This document shows, piece by piece, positions 23,329-32,306 of a stretch of DNA of 64,000 nt. A model generated the notes under the pieces. It was not told the DNA's origin and searched no databases. It worked only from the letters and a program-made list of their open reading frames with translations. Both the position numbers and the translations under genes were made by a program. The stretch is from JBFMHP01 sp040752855 (GTDB lineage Bacteria > Pseudomonadota > Gammaproteobacteria > RBG-16-57-12): contig JBFMHP010000046.1 of the NCBI GenBank assembly GCA_040752855.1, forward strand, positions 1 to 64,000, in the 5' to 3' direction. Position 1 is the first letter of the stretch. Every line of letters begins with the position of its first letter.

Positions 23329-24855
23329 ATGCCCATAATCCGCAACGAAGACATCATCCAAAGCATCGGCGACGCGTTTCAATATATCTCGTATTACCAT
23401 CCGCTCGACTTCATCCAGAGCCTCGACCAAGCCTACCGGCTGGAACAATCGCCCGCCGCCCGCGATGCCATCGCCCAAATTCTGATCAACTCCCGCATGT
23501 GCGCCGAGGGGCATCGGCCGATCTGCCAGGATACCGGGAGCGCCGTGGTGTTTCTCAAGATCGGGATGAATGTGCGCTTTGAGGGCAACACCGGTCTCGA
23601 TGATCTCATCGATGCGGGCGTACGCCGCGCCTACACCGACCCGGCCAATCCGCTGCGCGCCTCTATCGTGGCCGACCCGGCGGGTCGGCGCATCAACACC
23701 CGCGACAACACCCCGGCGGTGATCCACACCGAACTCGTTCCCGGCGACACCCTCGAAGTCACCTGCGCCGCCAAGGGCGGGGGTTCGGAGAACAAGGCGC
23801 GCTTTACCGTGCTCAATCCGAGCGACAGCCTCGTCGACTGGGTTCTCAAGACCATCACCACCCTCGGGGCCGGCTGGTGCCCGCCCGGTATTCTGGGCGT
23901 GGGCATCGGCGGCACGCCGGAAAAGGCAATGCTGCTGGCCAAGGAAGCCCTGATGCAGCCCATTGATATCCAAGCACTGATCGCGCGCGGCCCGGCCACC
24001 CGCGCCGAGGAACTGCGCCTCGAACTCTATGACAAGATCAACCGCCTTGGCGTCGGCGCCCAGGGGCTGGGGGGGCTGACCACAGTGCTGGATGTGAAGG
24101 TGCTGGACTTCCCCTGTCACGCCGCCTCGCTGCCGGTAGCCATCATCCCCAACTGTGCGGCCACGAGACACATCCACTTCACCCTCGATGGGCGCGGACC
24201 GGCGGAGCTGACGCCACCCCGGCTGGAGGAGTGGCCCGTTATCAGTGAGACCGGCGCCGCACAGGCCCGGCGCGTGAATCTCGATACCCTGACCGCGCAG
24301 GACATCAAACAGTGGCAACCCGGCGAAACCCTGCTGCTGTCGGGCAAGATGCTGACCGGGCGGGACGCCGCGCACAAGCGCATCGCCGACCTGCTGGCCC
24401 GCGGCGAGGCGCTGCCGGCGGGTGTCGATTTCACCAATCGATTCATTTATTACGTCGGTCCGGTGGATGCCGTCGGCGGCGAGGCCGTGGGACCGGCCGG
24501 CCCGACCACCGCCACGCGCATGGACAAGTTCACGGAGATGATGCTGGGACAGACCGGCCTGATCGGCATGATCGGCAAGGCCGAACGGGGGCCGCAGGCG
24601 ATCGAGGTCATCAAGAAATACGGTGCCGTCTACCTGATCGCCACCGGCGGGGCGGCCTATCTGATCTCCAAGGCGATTCGCTCGGCCAAGGTCGTGGCCT
24701 TCGCGGATCTCGGCATGGAGGCGATCTATGAGTTCGGGGTCGAAGACATGCCGGTGACGGTGGCCGTCGACAGCCGGGGCAATTCCGTGCACCAAAGTGG
24801 TCCGGCGGAGTGGAAGGTGAAGATCGAGGAGATCAGGAAGGGCGGCAGGCCCTGA
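23329..24855 (+). CDS. Fumarate hydratase, class I (Fe-S)
   Basis: The enzyme interconverts fumarate and malate in the TCA cycle using an oxygen-sensitive [4Fe-4S] cluster. The 508-residue product joins the alpha domain (about 1-290: CQDTGSAVVFLKIG, GVGIGGTPEKAMLLAKEAL, cluster-type cysteines in PICQD and PNCAATRHIHF) to the beta domain (300-508: LLSGKMLTGRDAAHKRI, YVGPVDAVGGEAVGPAGPTT). The start at 23329 is chosen because MPIIRNEDII matches the family; an upstream in-frame extension has no similarity. The ribosome-binding site is weak. Confidence 0.92.
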   Translation: MPIIRNEDIIQSIGDAFQYISYYHPLDFIQSLDQAYRLEQSPAARDAIAQILINSRMCAEGHRPICQDTGSAVVFLKIGMNVRFEGNTGLDDLIDAGVRRAYTDPANPLRASIVADPAGRRINTRDNTPAVIHTELVPGDTLEVTCAAKGGGSENKARFTVLNPSDSLVDWVLKTITTLGAGWCPPGILGVGIGGTPEKAMLLAKEALMQPIDIQALIARGPATRAEELRLELYDKINRLGVGAQGLGGLTTVLDVKVLDFPCHAASLPVAIIPNCAATRHIHFTLDGRGPAELTPPRLEEWPVISETGAAQARRVNLDTLTAQDIKQWQPGETLLLSGKMLTGRDAAHKRIADLLARGEALPAGVDFTNRFIYYVGPVDAVGGEAVGPAGPTTATRMDKFTEMMLGQTGLIGMIGKAERGPQAIEVIKKYGAVYLIATGGAAYLISKAIRSAKVVAFADLGMEAIYEFGVEDMPVTVAVDSRGNSVHQSGPAEWKVKIEEIRKGGRP

Positions 24856-24861
24856 GCAGAA

Positions 24862-25194
24862 TCATTCAGCGGGCTTGACCGTCTCTTTCCTGGCCTGGAT
24901 GGCCGCATCACGCGCCTGCACGGCCTCGGTGCGCGCCGCATCATAGTCACGCGACTTGAGACGTTGCTCGGCGGATTTCAGGTGCTCCTCCGCCTCGCGC
25001 AGCGCCGGATCGTTCGCCTGCACGCCCGACTCACGCGCGGCCTGCACCGCCTGGCGCGCATCGCTCATTTCCTGGATCGGCGCTGCCGCGCAGGCGGCAA
25101 GCAGTATCGAGGTGGTCACGCAGATGGCGAGGTTTCGAAGAGCACACAACCCTGAAGGCGGGTTTACAGCAGGAATAAAAGGAAAGGGGTTCAT
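24862..25194 (-). CDS. DUF4398-like envelope lipoprotein
   Basis: The 110-residue product has a signal sequence ending in the lipobox LAAC (Cys35), then a helical, Ala/Glu/Arg-rich body (EMSDARQAVQAARESG, REAEEHLKSAEQRLKSRDYD) typical of DUF4398 lipoproteins. These usually lie in the periplasm anchored to a membrane, often near OmpA-type proteins, and their role is not well defined. It converges on the fumarase gene with only 6 nt between the stops. The long N-terminal region before the hydrophobic stretch makes the exact start uncertain. Confidence 0.65.
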   Translation of the reverse strand: MNPFPFIPAVNPPSGLCALRNLAICVTTSILLAACAAAPIQEMSDARQAVQAARESGVQANDPALREAEEHLKSAEQRLKSRDYDAARTEAVQARDAAIQARKETVKPAE

Positions 25195-25296
25195 ATGCCG
25201 GAGAAACTAGCATCGGGGTCATAGGCTGTCAAGGCAGCCCCACCACGCGCGTGGTGCTAGAATGGCCGCCTCGCGATAGACGAAAGGCCAGCCATC

Positions 25297-25644
25297 ATGA
25301 GTACCACCATCTACCACAACCCCCGCTGCAGCAAATGCCGCCAGGCGCTGCAGTTGCTCGATGAAAACGGCGTGGCGCCCGAAGTCATCGAATACCTGAA
25401 GACCCCGCCGTCGAAGACCGAACTCATCAAGCTGCTCAAGATGCTCAAGCTCAAACCGCGCGAGCTAATGCGCGCCAAGGACGATCTTTACCGCGAACTG
25501 AATCTCGACGATCCGACGCTGAGCGATGATGACCTGATCAAGGCAATGGCCGCCCATCCCGCGCTGATCGAACGTCCGATCGTAGTCCACAACGGCAAGG
25601 CTGTGATCGGCCGCCCGCCGGAAAAGATCCTGGAGATCCTCTGA
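25297..25644 (+). CDS. arsC: Arsenate reductase, glutaredoxin-dependent ArsC family
   Basis: The 115-residue thioredoxin-fold protein has Cys11 in HNPRCSKC (also Cys14) and the C-terminal arginines in ERPIVVHNGKAVIGRP used for oxyanion binding. ArsC reduces arsenate to arsenite with glutathione/glutaredoxin. Its stop overlaps the start of the next gene by one base. It is linked to wrbA rather than to an ars operon, so a general redox role is also possible. Confidence 0.85.
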   Translation: MSTTIYHNPRCSKCRQALQLLDENGVAPEVIEYLKTPPSKTELIKLLKMLKLKPRELMRAKDDLYRELNLDDPTLSDDDLIKAMAAHPALIERPIVVHNGKAVIGRPPEKILEIL

Positions 25645-26237
25645 TGGCCGAGATCCTGGTGCTCTATTACAGCCGTTATGGCGCCACCCGCGAACTCGCC
25701 CAGCACGTGGCCCGCGGCATCGAAGAAGTCCCGGGCACGGTGGCGCGCATCCGCACGGTGCCGGCCGTCTCCACCGTCTGCGAGGCCGTGGAAGACACCA
25801 TCCCCGCCTCGGGTCCACCCTATGTGAGCAAGGAAGACTTGCAAGAGTGCGCGGGCCTGGCACTGGGGAGTCCCACGCGTTTTGGCAATATGGCGGCGGC
25901 GTTGAAATACTTCATCGACGGGACCAGCCCCGAGTGGCTTTCCGGCGCGCTCGCGGGCAAGCCGGCGGCGGTGTTCACCAGCACCTCGACCATGCACGGC
26001 GGACAGGAGAGCACGCTCCTATCCATGATGCTGCCCCTGCTGCATCACGGCATGATGCTGGTGGGATTGCCCTACACCGAGACCGATCTGACCCACACCC
26101 AGGGCGGAGGCACGCCGTATGGGGCGAGCCGGGTCACCGGGGCCGACGGTAAACGGCCGCTGTCGGACGAAGAGCGTCGACTGGCTCACGCCTTGGGCAA
26201 GCGGTTGGCGACGACGGCGAAGAAATTGGCAGGCTGA
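25644..26237 (+). CDS. wrbA: NAD(P)H:quinone oxidoreductase, WrbA type IV
   Basis: The 197-residue flavodoxin-fold protein reduces quinones by two electrons, protecting against redox cycling. The FMN phosphate loop YSRYGATRELA is at residues 9-19, followed by GSPTRFGNMAAALKYFID and STSTMHGGQESTL. It is coupled to arsC by a 1-nt TGATG overlap and followed by a REP-like repeat. Confidence 0.9.
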   Translation: MAEILVLYYSRYGATRELAQHVARGIEEVPGTVARIRTVPAVSTVCEAVEDTIPASGPPYVSKEDLQECAGLALGSPTRFGNMAAALKYFIDGTSPEWLSGALAGKPAAVFTSTSTMHGGQESTLLSMMLPLLHHGMMLVGLPYTETDLTHTQGGGTPYGASRVTGADGKRPLSDEERRLAHALGKRLATTAKKLAG

Positions 26238-26251
26238 CAACTTGCAGTCTT

Positions 26252-26324
26252 GTAAGCCGGCATAAGCGCAGCGTTGTCGGCGAGCGATCTGCCGGGAACG
26301 GCCAAGGGCCTTATCCCGGCCTAC
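26252..26324. repeat. REP-like palindromic repeat, copy 1
   Basis: A 73-nt element in the wrbA-hda convergent gap starts GTAAGCCGGCATAAGCG and ends CCTTATCCCGGCCTAC. The ends form an imperfect inverted repeat with an inner CCGGGAACGG segment. It is clearly related to the copies at 39932-40004 and 40069-40140. Such elements commonly stabilise mRNA 3' ends. Confidence 0.75.
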
Positions 26325-26326
26325 TA

Positions 26327-27040
26327 CTACGGAGAGCCTTGATCGCTGAGAACCTCGCGCACGAAGGGCACTGTCAACCGGCGCTGCGCGGCCAGCGAGG
26401 CGTGGTCGAGACGGTCCAGCAGGGCAAACAGGGCATTCATGTCACGCGGGCAGCGCCGCAGCAGGTAAGCGCCTACTTCCAGCGGCATCTCCATGCCGCG
26501 CTGCGCGGCGCGCTGGCGCAGAGCGGCGAGTTTGTCGGCATCATCGAGCGGCTTGAGATGATAGATAATGCCCGCACACAAGCGCGACTTCAGATCCGGG
26601 AGCCGAATGTCCAACCCCGCCGGCGCCGTCTCACCCGTGATTACCAGACACCCGCCCGCCGCCTGCAGGCGATTGTAGAAATGAAACAGCGCCTCTTCCC
26701 ACTGCGGCAGGCCGGCAATCGCTTCGATATCATCGAGACATACCAAGCGCAGCGTTTCCATGCCATGCAGGATCTCCGGGGCAAACGTCGCGTGCTCGCT
26801 CAACGGCAGGTACATCAACGGCAGCCCTGCATCGGCCGCCGCGTGGCAGAGCGCCGAGAGCAGATGGGTCTTGCCGCATCCTGCCCCACCCCAGAGATAG
26901 AGATAACCCGGACCCGAACGGTCCAGGCACGCGGCCAACCCGCCCACAACCTCCTGGTTGGCGCCGGCGTGAAAATTCTCGAAACTGGCATCGTCACGCA
27001 GACGAATGCCCAAGGGCAGCTGTACGTGTTTATTGGGCAT
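26327..27040 (-). CDS. hda: DnaA regulatory inactivator Hda
   Basis: Hda, bound to the sliding clamp, promotes hydrolysis of DnaA-ATP and so limits initiation. The 237-residue product has the clamp-binding motif QLPLGI at residues 7-12 and an AAA+ P-loop GGAGCGKT (51-58), then LVCLDDIEAI as Walker B. The start at 27040 puts the clamp motif at the N-terminus as in the family. An earlier Met at 27067 is possible. It overlaps the upstream perM gene by 11 nt. Confidence 0.9.
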   Translation of the reverse strand: MPNKHVQLPLGIRLRDDASFENFHAGANQEVVGGLAACLDRSGPGYLYLWGGAGCGKTHLLSALCHAAADAGLPLMYLPLSEHATFAPEILHGMETLRLVCLDDIEAIAGLPQWEEALFHFYNRLQAAGGCLVITGETAPAGLDIRLPDLKSRLCAGIIYHLKPLDDADKLAALRQRAAQRGMEMPLEVGAYLLRRCPRDMNALFALLDRLDHASLAAQRRLTVPFVREVLSDQGSP

Positions 27041-28133
27041 AGAGACGGCTGCGCAGGTAGCGCTCATGGGTGTGGCGCAGGATCACCATGATCACCGCCG
27101 CCACCGGCAGCGCACACAAGACGCCGATGAGTCCGAATAGCTGCCCCCCGGCCATGACGGCGAAGATCACCGCCACCGGATGCAACCCGATCCGGTCGCC
27201 GACGAGCTTGGGCGTCAACACCAGACTCTCAGCAAGCTGGCCCACGCCGAAGACCGCCAGCACGCCGAGCAGGGGCATCAGTTCCTGGAATTGCATGTAC
27301 GCAGCCACGCCCGCCAGCAGCATCCCCACGATGAAACCGAGATAGGGCACGAAGCTGACCAGGCCGGCGATCATGCCCAGCAGCAGGGCGAATTCCAGTC
27401 CGATGATCCACAGGCCAACGGTATAAAGCACTCCGAGGGCGAGCATCACCAGCAACTGGCCGCGGAAGAAGGCGCCGAGCACCTCGTCGGCACTGCCCGC
27501 GAGCATCACCACCTCGGGCTCCCAGCGGCGCGGGATCAGCTCGCGCACGCGCGTCATGAATACATCCCAATCGCGCATCAAATAAAAGGCGACCACCGGG
27601 ATCAGCACCAGATTCGCCAGCCACGCCATCATCGCCACACCCGAGTGGAACACCGAACCCAGCACCTGACCCGCAATATCGCCCACCTGGGACCAGCGCT
27701 CGGTCAACAAGGCCTTGAGATGGGCCAGATCGAGCAACCCCGGATCGAGCCCGAGTTGCGCGGCCACCCAGGGCAGCGCACGCTGCTGCACGAACTCAAG
27801 ATACTGCGGCAGACGCGCAATCAAGGCCGAGACCTGCTGCTCCAGCATCGGCACGACCACCAACAGCACCACGAGCAGCACCAGGGACAGCAGGAAAAAG
27901 ATCAGCGTCACGCCCAGGGTGCGCGAGAGTTTCTTCGCCTCCAACCGATCGACCAGCGGATCGCCCATATAGGCCAGCAGCGCCGCAATGACAAAGGGCG
28001 TGAGGATCGGGGCGAGCAGATACAGCAGGGCGCCGAACAGCACCGCCGCGCCCACCAGCGACCACTTCTCGCCCAGCGACAACTCAGCCGCCGCGCGCGG
28101 CGGCTCTGGCCTTTCTTCCCCAGTGCCAGACAT
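27030..28133 (-). CDS. AI-2E/PerM family membrane transporter
   Basis: The 367-residue integral membrane protein has a hydrophobic pair near residues 25-60, further helices through the middle, and the conserved C-terminal block FVPYLGFIVGMLLAG. Family members include PerM, the AI-2 exporter TqsA and Na+/H+ antiporters, so the substrate is open. ATG 28133 is chosen because GGAGG lies 5 nt upstream, and it overlaps the end of the upstream pgsA-like gene by 50 nt. Linkage to hda and purM is a familiar order in pseudomonads. Confidence 0.85.
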   Translation of the reverse strand: MSGTGEERPEPPRAAAELSLGEKWSLVGAAVLFGALLYLLAPILTPFVIAALLAYMGDPLVDRLEAKKLSRTLGVTLIFFLLSLVLLVVLLVVVPMLEQQVSALIARLPQYLEFVQQRALPWVAAQLGLDPGLLDLAHLKALLTERWSQVGDIAGQVLGSVFHSGVAMMAWLANLVLIPVVAFYLMRDWDVFMTRVRELIPRRWEPEVVMLAGSADEVLGAFFRGQLLVMLALGVLYTVGLWIIGLEFALLLGMIAGLVSFVPYLGFIVGMLLAGVAAYMQFQELMPLLGVLAVFGVGQLAESLVLTPKLVGDRIGLHPVAVIFAVMAGGQLFGLIGVLCALPVAAVIMVILRHTHERYLRSRLYAQ

Positions 28134-28638
28134 AGTGGCCTCCACTCAACAAGGTTGTTAGTGTCACGGCCGCGACCAGCGCCGAAATCACCGAAGGCGG
28201 CACGGACAGGATGGTGCGCTCCAGCAACACCAGCGCGGGCAGCGCCAGCTGGAACACGGTATTGAGCTTGCTCGCCAGGCTCGGGGCCATCTCGTAGCGG
28301 CCGACCAAAAAGTAAAAGGCCGCCGCCCCGCTGACGATGACCAGATCGCGCAGCACCACCAGTGCGGCCAACCACAGCGGGAGCAGCTCCAGCAACGCAA
28401 GGCAGACGTAGGTGGAGACGAGCAGCAGCTTGTCACCGATCGGATCGAGGATGCCGCCCAGCGCGCTGGTCCAGGCATTGCGGCGCGCCAGGTAACCGTC
28501 CAGCGCATCGCTGGCCGCCGCCACCGCGTAGATCGCGAACGCCTCCACGTAGCGTTGCTGCATCAACAGAAACACCAGCGGGATGACCAGCAGGATGCGG
28601 AGGATGCTGATGAAGTTCGGGAGGTGGCGAAGCTTCAC
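28084..28638 (-). CDS. CDP-alcohol phosphatidyltransferase (PgsA-like)
   Basis: The 184-residue membrane enzyme family makes phospholipid head groups from CDP-diacylglycerol. The full signature is present: Asp44, Asp47-Gly48, Ala51-Arg52, Gly61, Asp65 and Asp69, with the spacing of the family. The likely product is phosphatidylglycerol phosphate, but other alcohol acceptors cannot be excluded. It overlaps the upstream DUF2066 gene by 4 nt and the downstream perM by 50 nt, so the operon is tightly packed. Confidence 0.85.
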   Translation of the reverse strand: MKLRHLPNFISILRILLVIPLVFLLMQQRYVEAFAIYAVAAASDALDGYLARRNAWTSALGGILDPIGDKLLLVSTYVCLALLELLPLWLAALVVLRDLVIVSGAAAFYFLVGRYEMAPSLASKLNTVFQLALPALVLLERTILSVPPSVISALVAAVTLTTLLSGGHYVWHWGRKARAAARGG

Positions 28639-29681
28639 GGCTGGAGCTGATAGACATATTCGGACTGGCCGGACTCCGCGGACGCCCCCGGCTGGGGTGC
28701 GAGCACCTGCCCCAAGCGGATCAACTGCGCCAGTTGCTGGTAATCGCCGAGCAGCGACAGCTCCGCCACCAGACTGTCGCCGTGCGCCTCGCGCAGCGCG
28801 ACCTGCTGCACGTGGTCGAGCGACTTCAGATAGCCCATCACCCGGGCATAGGCCTTGACGCCGGTGACGCCCTCGATGCGCAGGCGCACGAAACTCGCCT
28901 GCCCGGGCGTCACCACGCGGGCATAGCGCGCGGCGAGCATATCCGCCACCGTGGCGACTGCCTGGGAGATCAGCTCATCGAGCGAACCGGCGCTGTTCTG
29001 CCAAGACTGGCGTTCCAGGACGTCGGAGCGTGACCAATGTGCCGTCCAGCGCGAACCGCTCGGATAGACCCGCCCGACCAGGATTTCATCGGCCTGATAG
29101 CGCCGCGAGGCCTCCCCAATGCGCTCGTCGAAACCGCCCCACAGATCGGCAACATTGAGCCGGCGCTGCTCCTCGAGATCGCGCACCGGCAGCAGCAGCG
29201 GCACGCCGCGCGCCTGCGCCGCGCTATTGAGCATGGCCTGCAATTCCTTCCCCTCCTCACCGCCGACGATGAGGCGCGCGCCTTTATCCTCCACCGCCAG
29301 CCAGACCAACAGCGAAGGGCGCACACTCCCCCACACCGGCAGCCCGAACTCCTGGAGCAATTGATTGACCTCGGACTCGCCAAAACGCGCCCACAACTGA
29401 GGGCGCGACCCGCTGCCCGCAGCCGATTGATGCCGGAACTGCAACACCAAGCGCTCGGCGCGTTGCGCAGCCGCCGCACGCACCGCCGGGGAAAGATTGG
29501 CCTGCCCGGAAACCTTGGTGATCACGCGAAGCAAGGCGGCTTGTATCGCCTGGGAGCGTGTCGCCGTCTGATCGGTCACGGGCACTTCGGCTTCATACAA
29601 ATCCTTGACCTCGGCGGCCTGCGCGCCGGATACAAATATCCACCACGCAAGAATACAAAATAGGTAAAATACGTTTTTCAT
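28635..29681 (-). CDS. DUF2066 family exported protein
   Basis: The 348-residue product starts MKNVFYLFCILAWWIFVSGA, a signal peptide with probable cleavage after AQA. It then has an N-terminal DUF2066 region (about 25-160, with RVITKVSGQANLSP) and a C-terminal part containing QADEILVGRVYPSG. The function is unknown in the family. It is divergent from purM across about 98 nt, a placement known from other gammaproteobacteria. A TTG two codons upstream of the ATG is also open. Confidence 0.75.
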   Translation of the reverse strand: MKNVFYLFCILAWWIFVSGAQAAEVKDLYEAEVPVTDQTATRSQAIQAALLRVITKVSGQANLSPAVRAAAAQRAERLVLQFRHQSAAGSGSRPQLWARFGESEVNQLLQEFGLPVWGSVRPSLLVWLAVEDKGARLIVGGEEGKELQAMLNSAAQARGVPLLLPVRDLEEQRRLNVADLWGGFDERIGEASRRYQADEILVGRVYPSGSRWTAHWSRSDVLERQSWQNSAGSLDELISQAVATVADMLAARYARVVTPGQASFVRLRIEGVTGVKAYARVMGYLKSLDHVQQVALREAHGDSLVAELSLLGDYQQLAQLIRLGQVLAPQPGASAESGQSEYVYQLQP

Positions 29682-29779
29682 GAACAAGCACGCTATGCAA
29701 GCCGCGCCCCCAAGTCAAGGTTTGCATATGAACAGAGCGAACTATACCATTGCGGGCGTTTAAAACAGGAGCAGCCTCG

Positions 29780-30832
29780 GTGACTTCCAAAGACCCTTCA
29801 TCCATCTCATTGAGCTACCGCGACGCCGGCGTGGACATCGACGCCGGCGGCGAGCTGGTCGACCGCATCAAACCCGCCGTGGCCAAGACCACGCGACGCG
29901 AGGTCATCGGCGGCCTGGGCGGATTCGGCGCACTGTTCGAGATCCCGCTCGACCGCTATCGTCAACCGGTGCTGGTCTCGGGCACCGACGGGGTGGGCAC
30001 CAAGTTGCGCCTGGCGATGAACATGAACAAGCACGACACCATCGGGATCGACCTGGTGGCCATGTGCGCCAATGATCTCGTCGTGCAAGGCGCCGAGCCG
30101 CTGTTTTTCCTCGATTACTACGCCACCGGCAAGCTCGATGTGGACACCGCCGCGGCGGTCATCCAGGGCATCGCCGCGGGCTGCGCGCAGGCCGGGGCCG
30201 CGCTGGTCGGCGGCGAGACCGCCGAGATGCCGGGCATGTATCACGGCGAAGACTATGACCTGGCCGGCTTCTGCGTCGGCGTGGTGGAAAAATCGCGCAT
30301 CATCGACGGCAGCAAGGTCAAGGTCGGCGACGTATTGATCGGCCTGGCCTCCAGCGGCCCGCACTCCAACGGCTATTCGCTGATCCGCAAGATCCTGGAA
30401 GTCAGCAACACCCCGCTCGACCTGCCCTTCGAGGGCTCGACCATCGGCGCCGTGCTGCTGGAGCCGACCCGTCTGTACATCAAGCCGCTGCTCAAGCTCT
30501 TCGAGCAGGTCGAGGTACACGCCCTGGCGCACATCACCGGCGGCGGACTGCTGGAAAACATCCCGCGCGTGCTGCCCGAGGGCTGCAATGCGCACATCGA
30601 CGCCAAGAGCTGGAAGCGTCCGCCGATCTTCACGTGGCTGCAGCAGAAGGGCAACGTCGCCGAGATGGAGATGTACCGCACCTTCAACTGCGGCGTGGGC
30701 ATGGTGGTCTGCGTCAGCGCCGCCGATGCAGACAAGACCCTCAAGCTGCTCAATGCTGCCGGCGAGACGGCTTGGCGCCTGGGCGAGATCCGCGCCGGGG
30801 GCGCTAACAGCCCCGAGGTCATGATCGGCTGA
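29780..30832 (+). CDS. purM: Phosphoribosylformylglycinamidine cyclo-ligase (GTG start)
   Basis: PurM closes the imidazole ring to give AIR in purine synthesis. The 350-residue product has SGTDGVGTKLRLAMNM, GGETAEMPGMYHGEDYDLAG and a late HITGGGLLENIPRVLP block. GTG at 29780 is chosen because AGGAG lies 8 nt upstream and the first residues TSKDPSSISLSYRDAGVDID match the family; an upstream TTG is open in frame. A weak promoter candidate, TTGCAT-17-TACCAT, lies at 29722-29750. purN follows after 3 nt. Confidence 0.95.
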   Translation: MTSKDPSSISLSYRDAGVDIDAGGELVDRIKPAVAKTTRREVIGGLGGFGALFEIPLDRYRQPVLVSGTDGVGTKLRLAMNMNKHDTIGIDLVAMCANDLVVQGAEPLFFLDYYATGKLDVDTAAAVIQGIAAGCAQAGAALVGGETAEMPGMYHGEDYDLAGFCVGVVEKSRIIDGSKVKVGDVLIGLASSGPHSNGYSLIRKILEVSNTPLDLPFEGSTIGAVLLEPTRLYIKPLLKLFEQVEVHALAHITGGGLLENIPRVLPEGCNAHIDAKSWKRPPIFTWLQQKGNVAEMEMYRTFNCGVGMVVCVSAADADKTLKLLNAAGETAWRLGEIRAGGANSPEVMIG

Positions 30833-30835
30833 TCC

Positions 30836-31531
30836 ATGAGCGACGCCCGCGTAACGCCCTTGCCGGTGGTCATCCTGCTCTCCGGCAACGGCAGCAATCT
30901 GCAGGCCATCATCGATGCCACCGGCTCCGAGGCCCTGCCGATCGAGATCAAGGCGGTGATCAGCAACAAGCCGCAGGCCTTTGGCTTGGAGCGCGCCAAG
31001 CGCGCAGGCATCGCCACCGCCGTCCTCGAACACACCGCCTTCGCCGATCGTGCAGGCTTCGATCAGGCATTGATGACTCTGATTGACCGCCACCAGCCGC
31101 GGCTGGTGATCCTGGCCGGTTTCATGCGCATCCTCACGCCGGAATTCGTGCGCCACTATCACGGGCGCCTGCTCAACATCCACCCCTCGCTGCTGCCGAA
31201 ATACACGGGGCTCGACACCCACCGCCGCGCCCTGGCGGCCGGCGAGCCTGAACATGGGGCAAGCGTGCATTTCGTCACCGAGGAACTCGACGGGGGGCCG
31301 GTGATCATCCAGGGTCGTGTGCCGGTGCAGGCTGGTGACACGCCGGAGACACTGGCCAAACGCGTGCTGGTGCTAGAGCACCGCATCTATCCGCTGGCCA
31401 TCCGCTGGTTCGCCGAAGGCCGCGTGCGCCTGGAGGGCTCAAGCCTCTGGTTCGACAACCGGCCGCTGGTGCGGCCCATCACGTTGGATCAAGGCCAGGC
31501 GCATCCCGCGTTCCCCACATCTCATGAATGA
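30836..31531 (+). CDS. purN: Phosphoribosylglycinamide formyltransferase
   Basis: PurN transfers a formyl group from 10-formyl-THF to GAR. The 231-residue product has the substrate loop SGNGSNLQAII, the catalytic region NIHPSLLPKYTGLDTH and a later HFVTEELDGGPVI Asp motif. It lies 3 nt after purM, as is usual. It is slightly longer than E. coli PurN (212) owing to a C-terminal tail. Confidence 0.95.
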   Translation: MSDARVTPLPVVILLSGNGSNLQAIIDATGSEALPIEIKAVISNKPQAFGLERAKRAGIATAVLEHTAFADRAGFDQALMTLIDRHQPRLVILAGFMRILTPEFVRHYHGRLLNIHPSLLPKYTGLDTHRRALAAGEPEHGASVHFVTEELDGGPVIIQGRVPVQAGDTPETLAKRVLVLEHRIYPLAIRWFAEGRVRLEGSSLWFDNRPLVRPITLDQGQAHPAFPTSHE

Positions 31532-31568
31532 ACCGCCGCCCAAATTGACGAGGAGACCGATCGGGACC

Positions 31569-32306
31569 ATGATCAATGCCATGCCGATGATTTACTGGAT
31601 GCTTCTTTGCCTCGCCACCGCCCATGCCGCCCTTGCCGGTGAGCCGGCGATACCTGACTTCGCCGCGACCTACCAGCTCCAGCGCGGCAGCCTGACCCTG
31701 GGCGAAACCGTGCGCTCGCTGAAAGCGGAAGGCGACGGCGGCGCCTATGCCTTCGAATCGGAAATCCACAGCACCGGTTTCGCGGCCATCTTCCTCAAAG
31801 ACAAGGTCATCGAACGCAGCATGTTCAAGCTGCAAGACCAGCGCGTGATCCCTTTGGAATACCTCTACGATCGCCGCGGCGGGAAGAAGGAACGCCAAAC
31901 GCACCAGAAGTTCGATTGGGAGAACCGGCAGGTCACCGATCTACAGGACCCGCAGGCAGCCGCCGTGGCAGTGCCGGAGGCTACCCTCGATAAACACGTC
32001 TATCAGATCCAGGTCATGCTCGACTTGGCCGCAGGCAAACGCGACCTGGAGTATGCGATCCTCGACCGGGCGAAGGTAAAGACCTATCGGGTCGAGATCA
32101 TCGGCGAGGAGACATTGGACACCAAGCTGGGCAAGCTGGACACCGTGATCGTCCAGCGGAAGAAGGATGGCGTGGCCACCACCCTCTGGTGCGCCAAGGA
32201 GCTGTATTTCCTGCCGGTGCAGATCGCGCAGGTGGAAAAGGACGGCAGCAGCTACAAGGCGAGGATCAAGGCCTTGACCGGCATGACCGTCCCGAAAAAG
32301 CAGTGA
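31569..32306 (+). CDS. DUF3108 family exported protein
   Basis: The 245-residue product has a signal peptide (MIYWMLLCLATAHAALAG) and a beta-rich body with YQLQRGSLTLGETVRSL, LEYLYDRRGGKKERQT and LWCAKELYFLPVQI, the DUF3108 pattern seen downstream of purN in many gammaproteobacteria. Function is not established. The start is uncertain: 31524 would overlap purN, and 31569 and 31581 both leave a good signal peptide. Its stop abuts the convergent ptsP stop with no gap. Confidence 0.75.
   Translation: MINAMPMIYWMLLCLATAHAALAGEPAIPDFAATYQLQRGSLTLGETVRSLKAEGDGGAYAFESEIHSTGFAAIFLKDKVIERSMFKLQDQRVIPLEYLYDRRGGKKERQTHQKFDWENRQVTDLQDPQAAAVAVPEATLDKHVYQIQVMLDLAAGKRDLEYAILDRAKVKTYRVEIIGEETLDTKLGKLDTVIVQRKKDGVATTLWCAKELYFLPVQIAQVEKDGSSYKARIKALTGMTVPKKQ

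Noticed and set aside
23221..24795. 524-codon minus-strand open frame opposite the fumarase
   Set aside because: Shadow frame; the plus strand has complete class I fumarase motifs.
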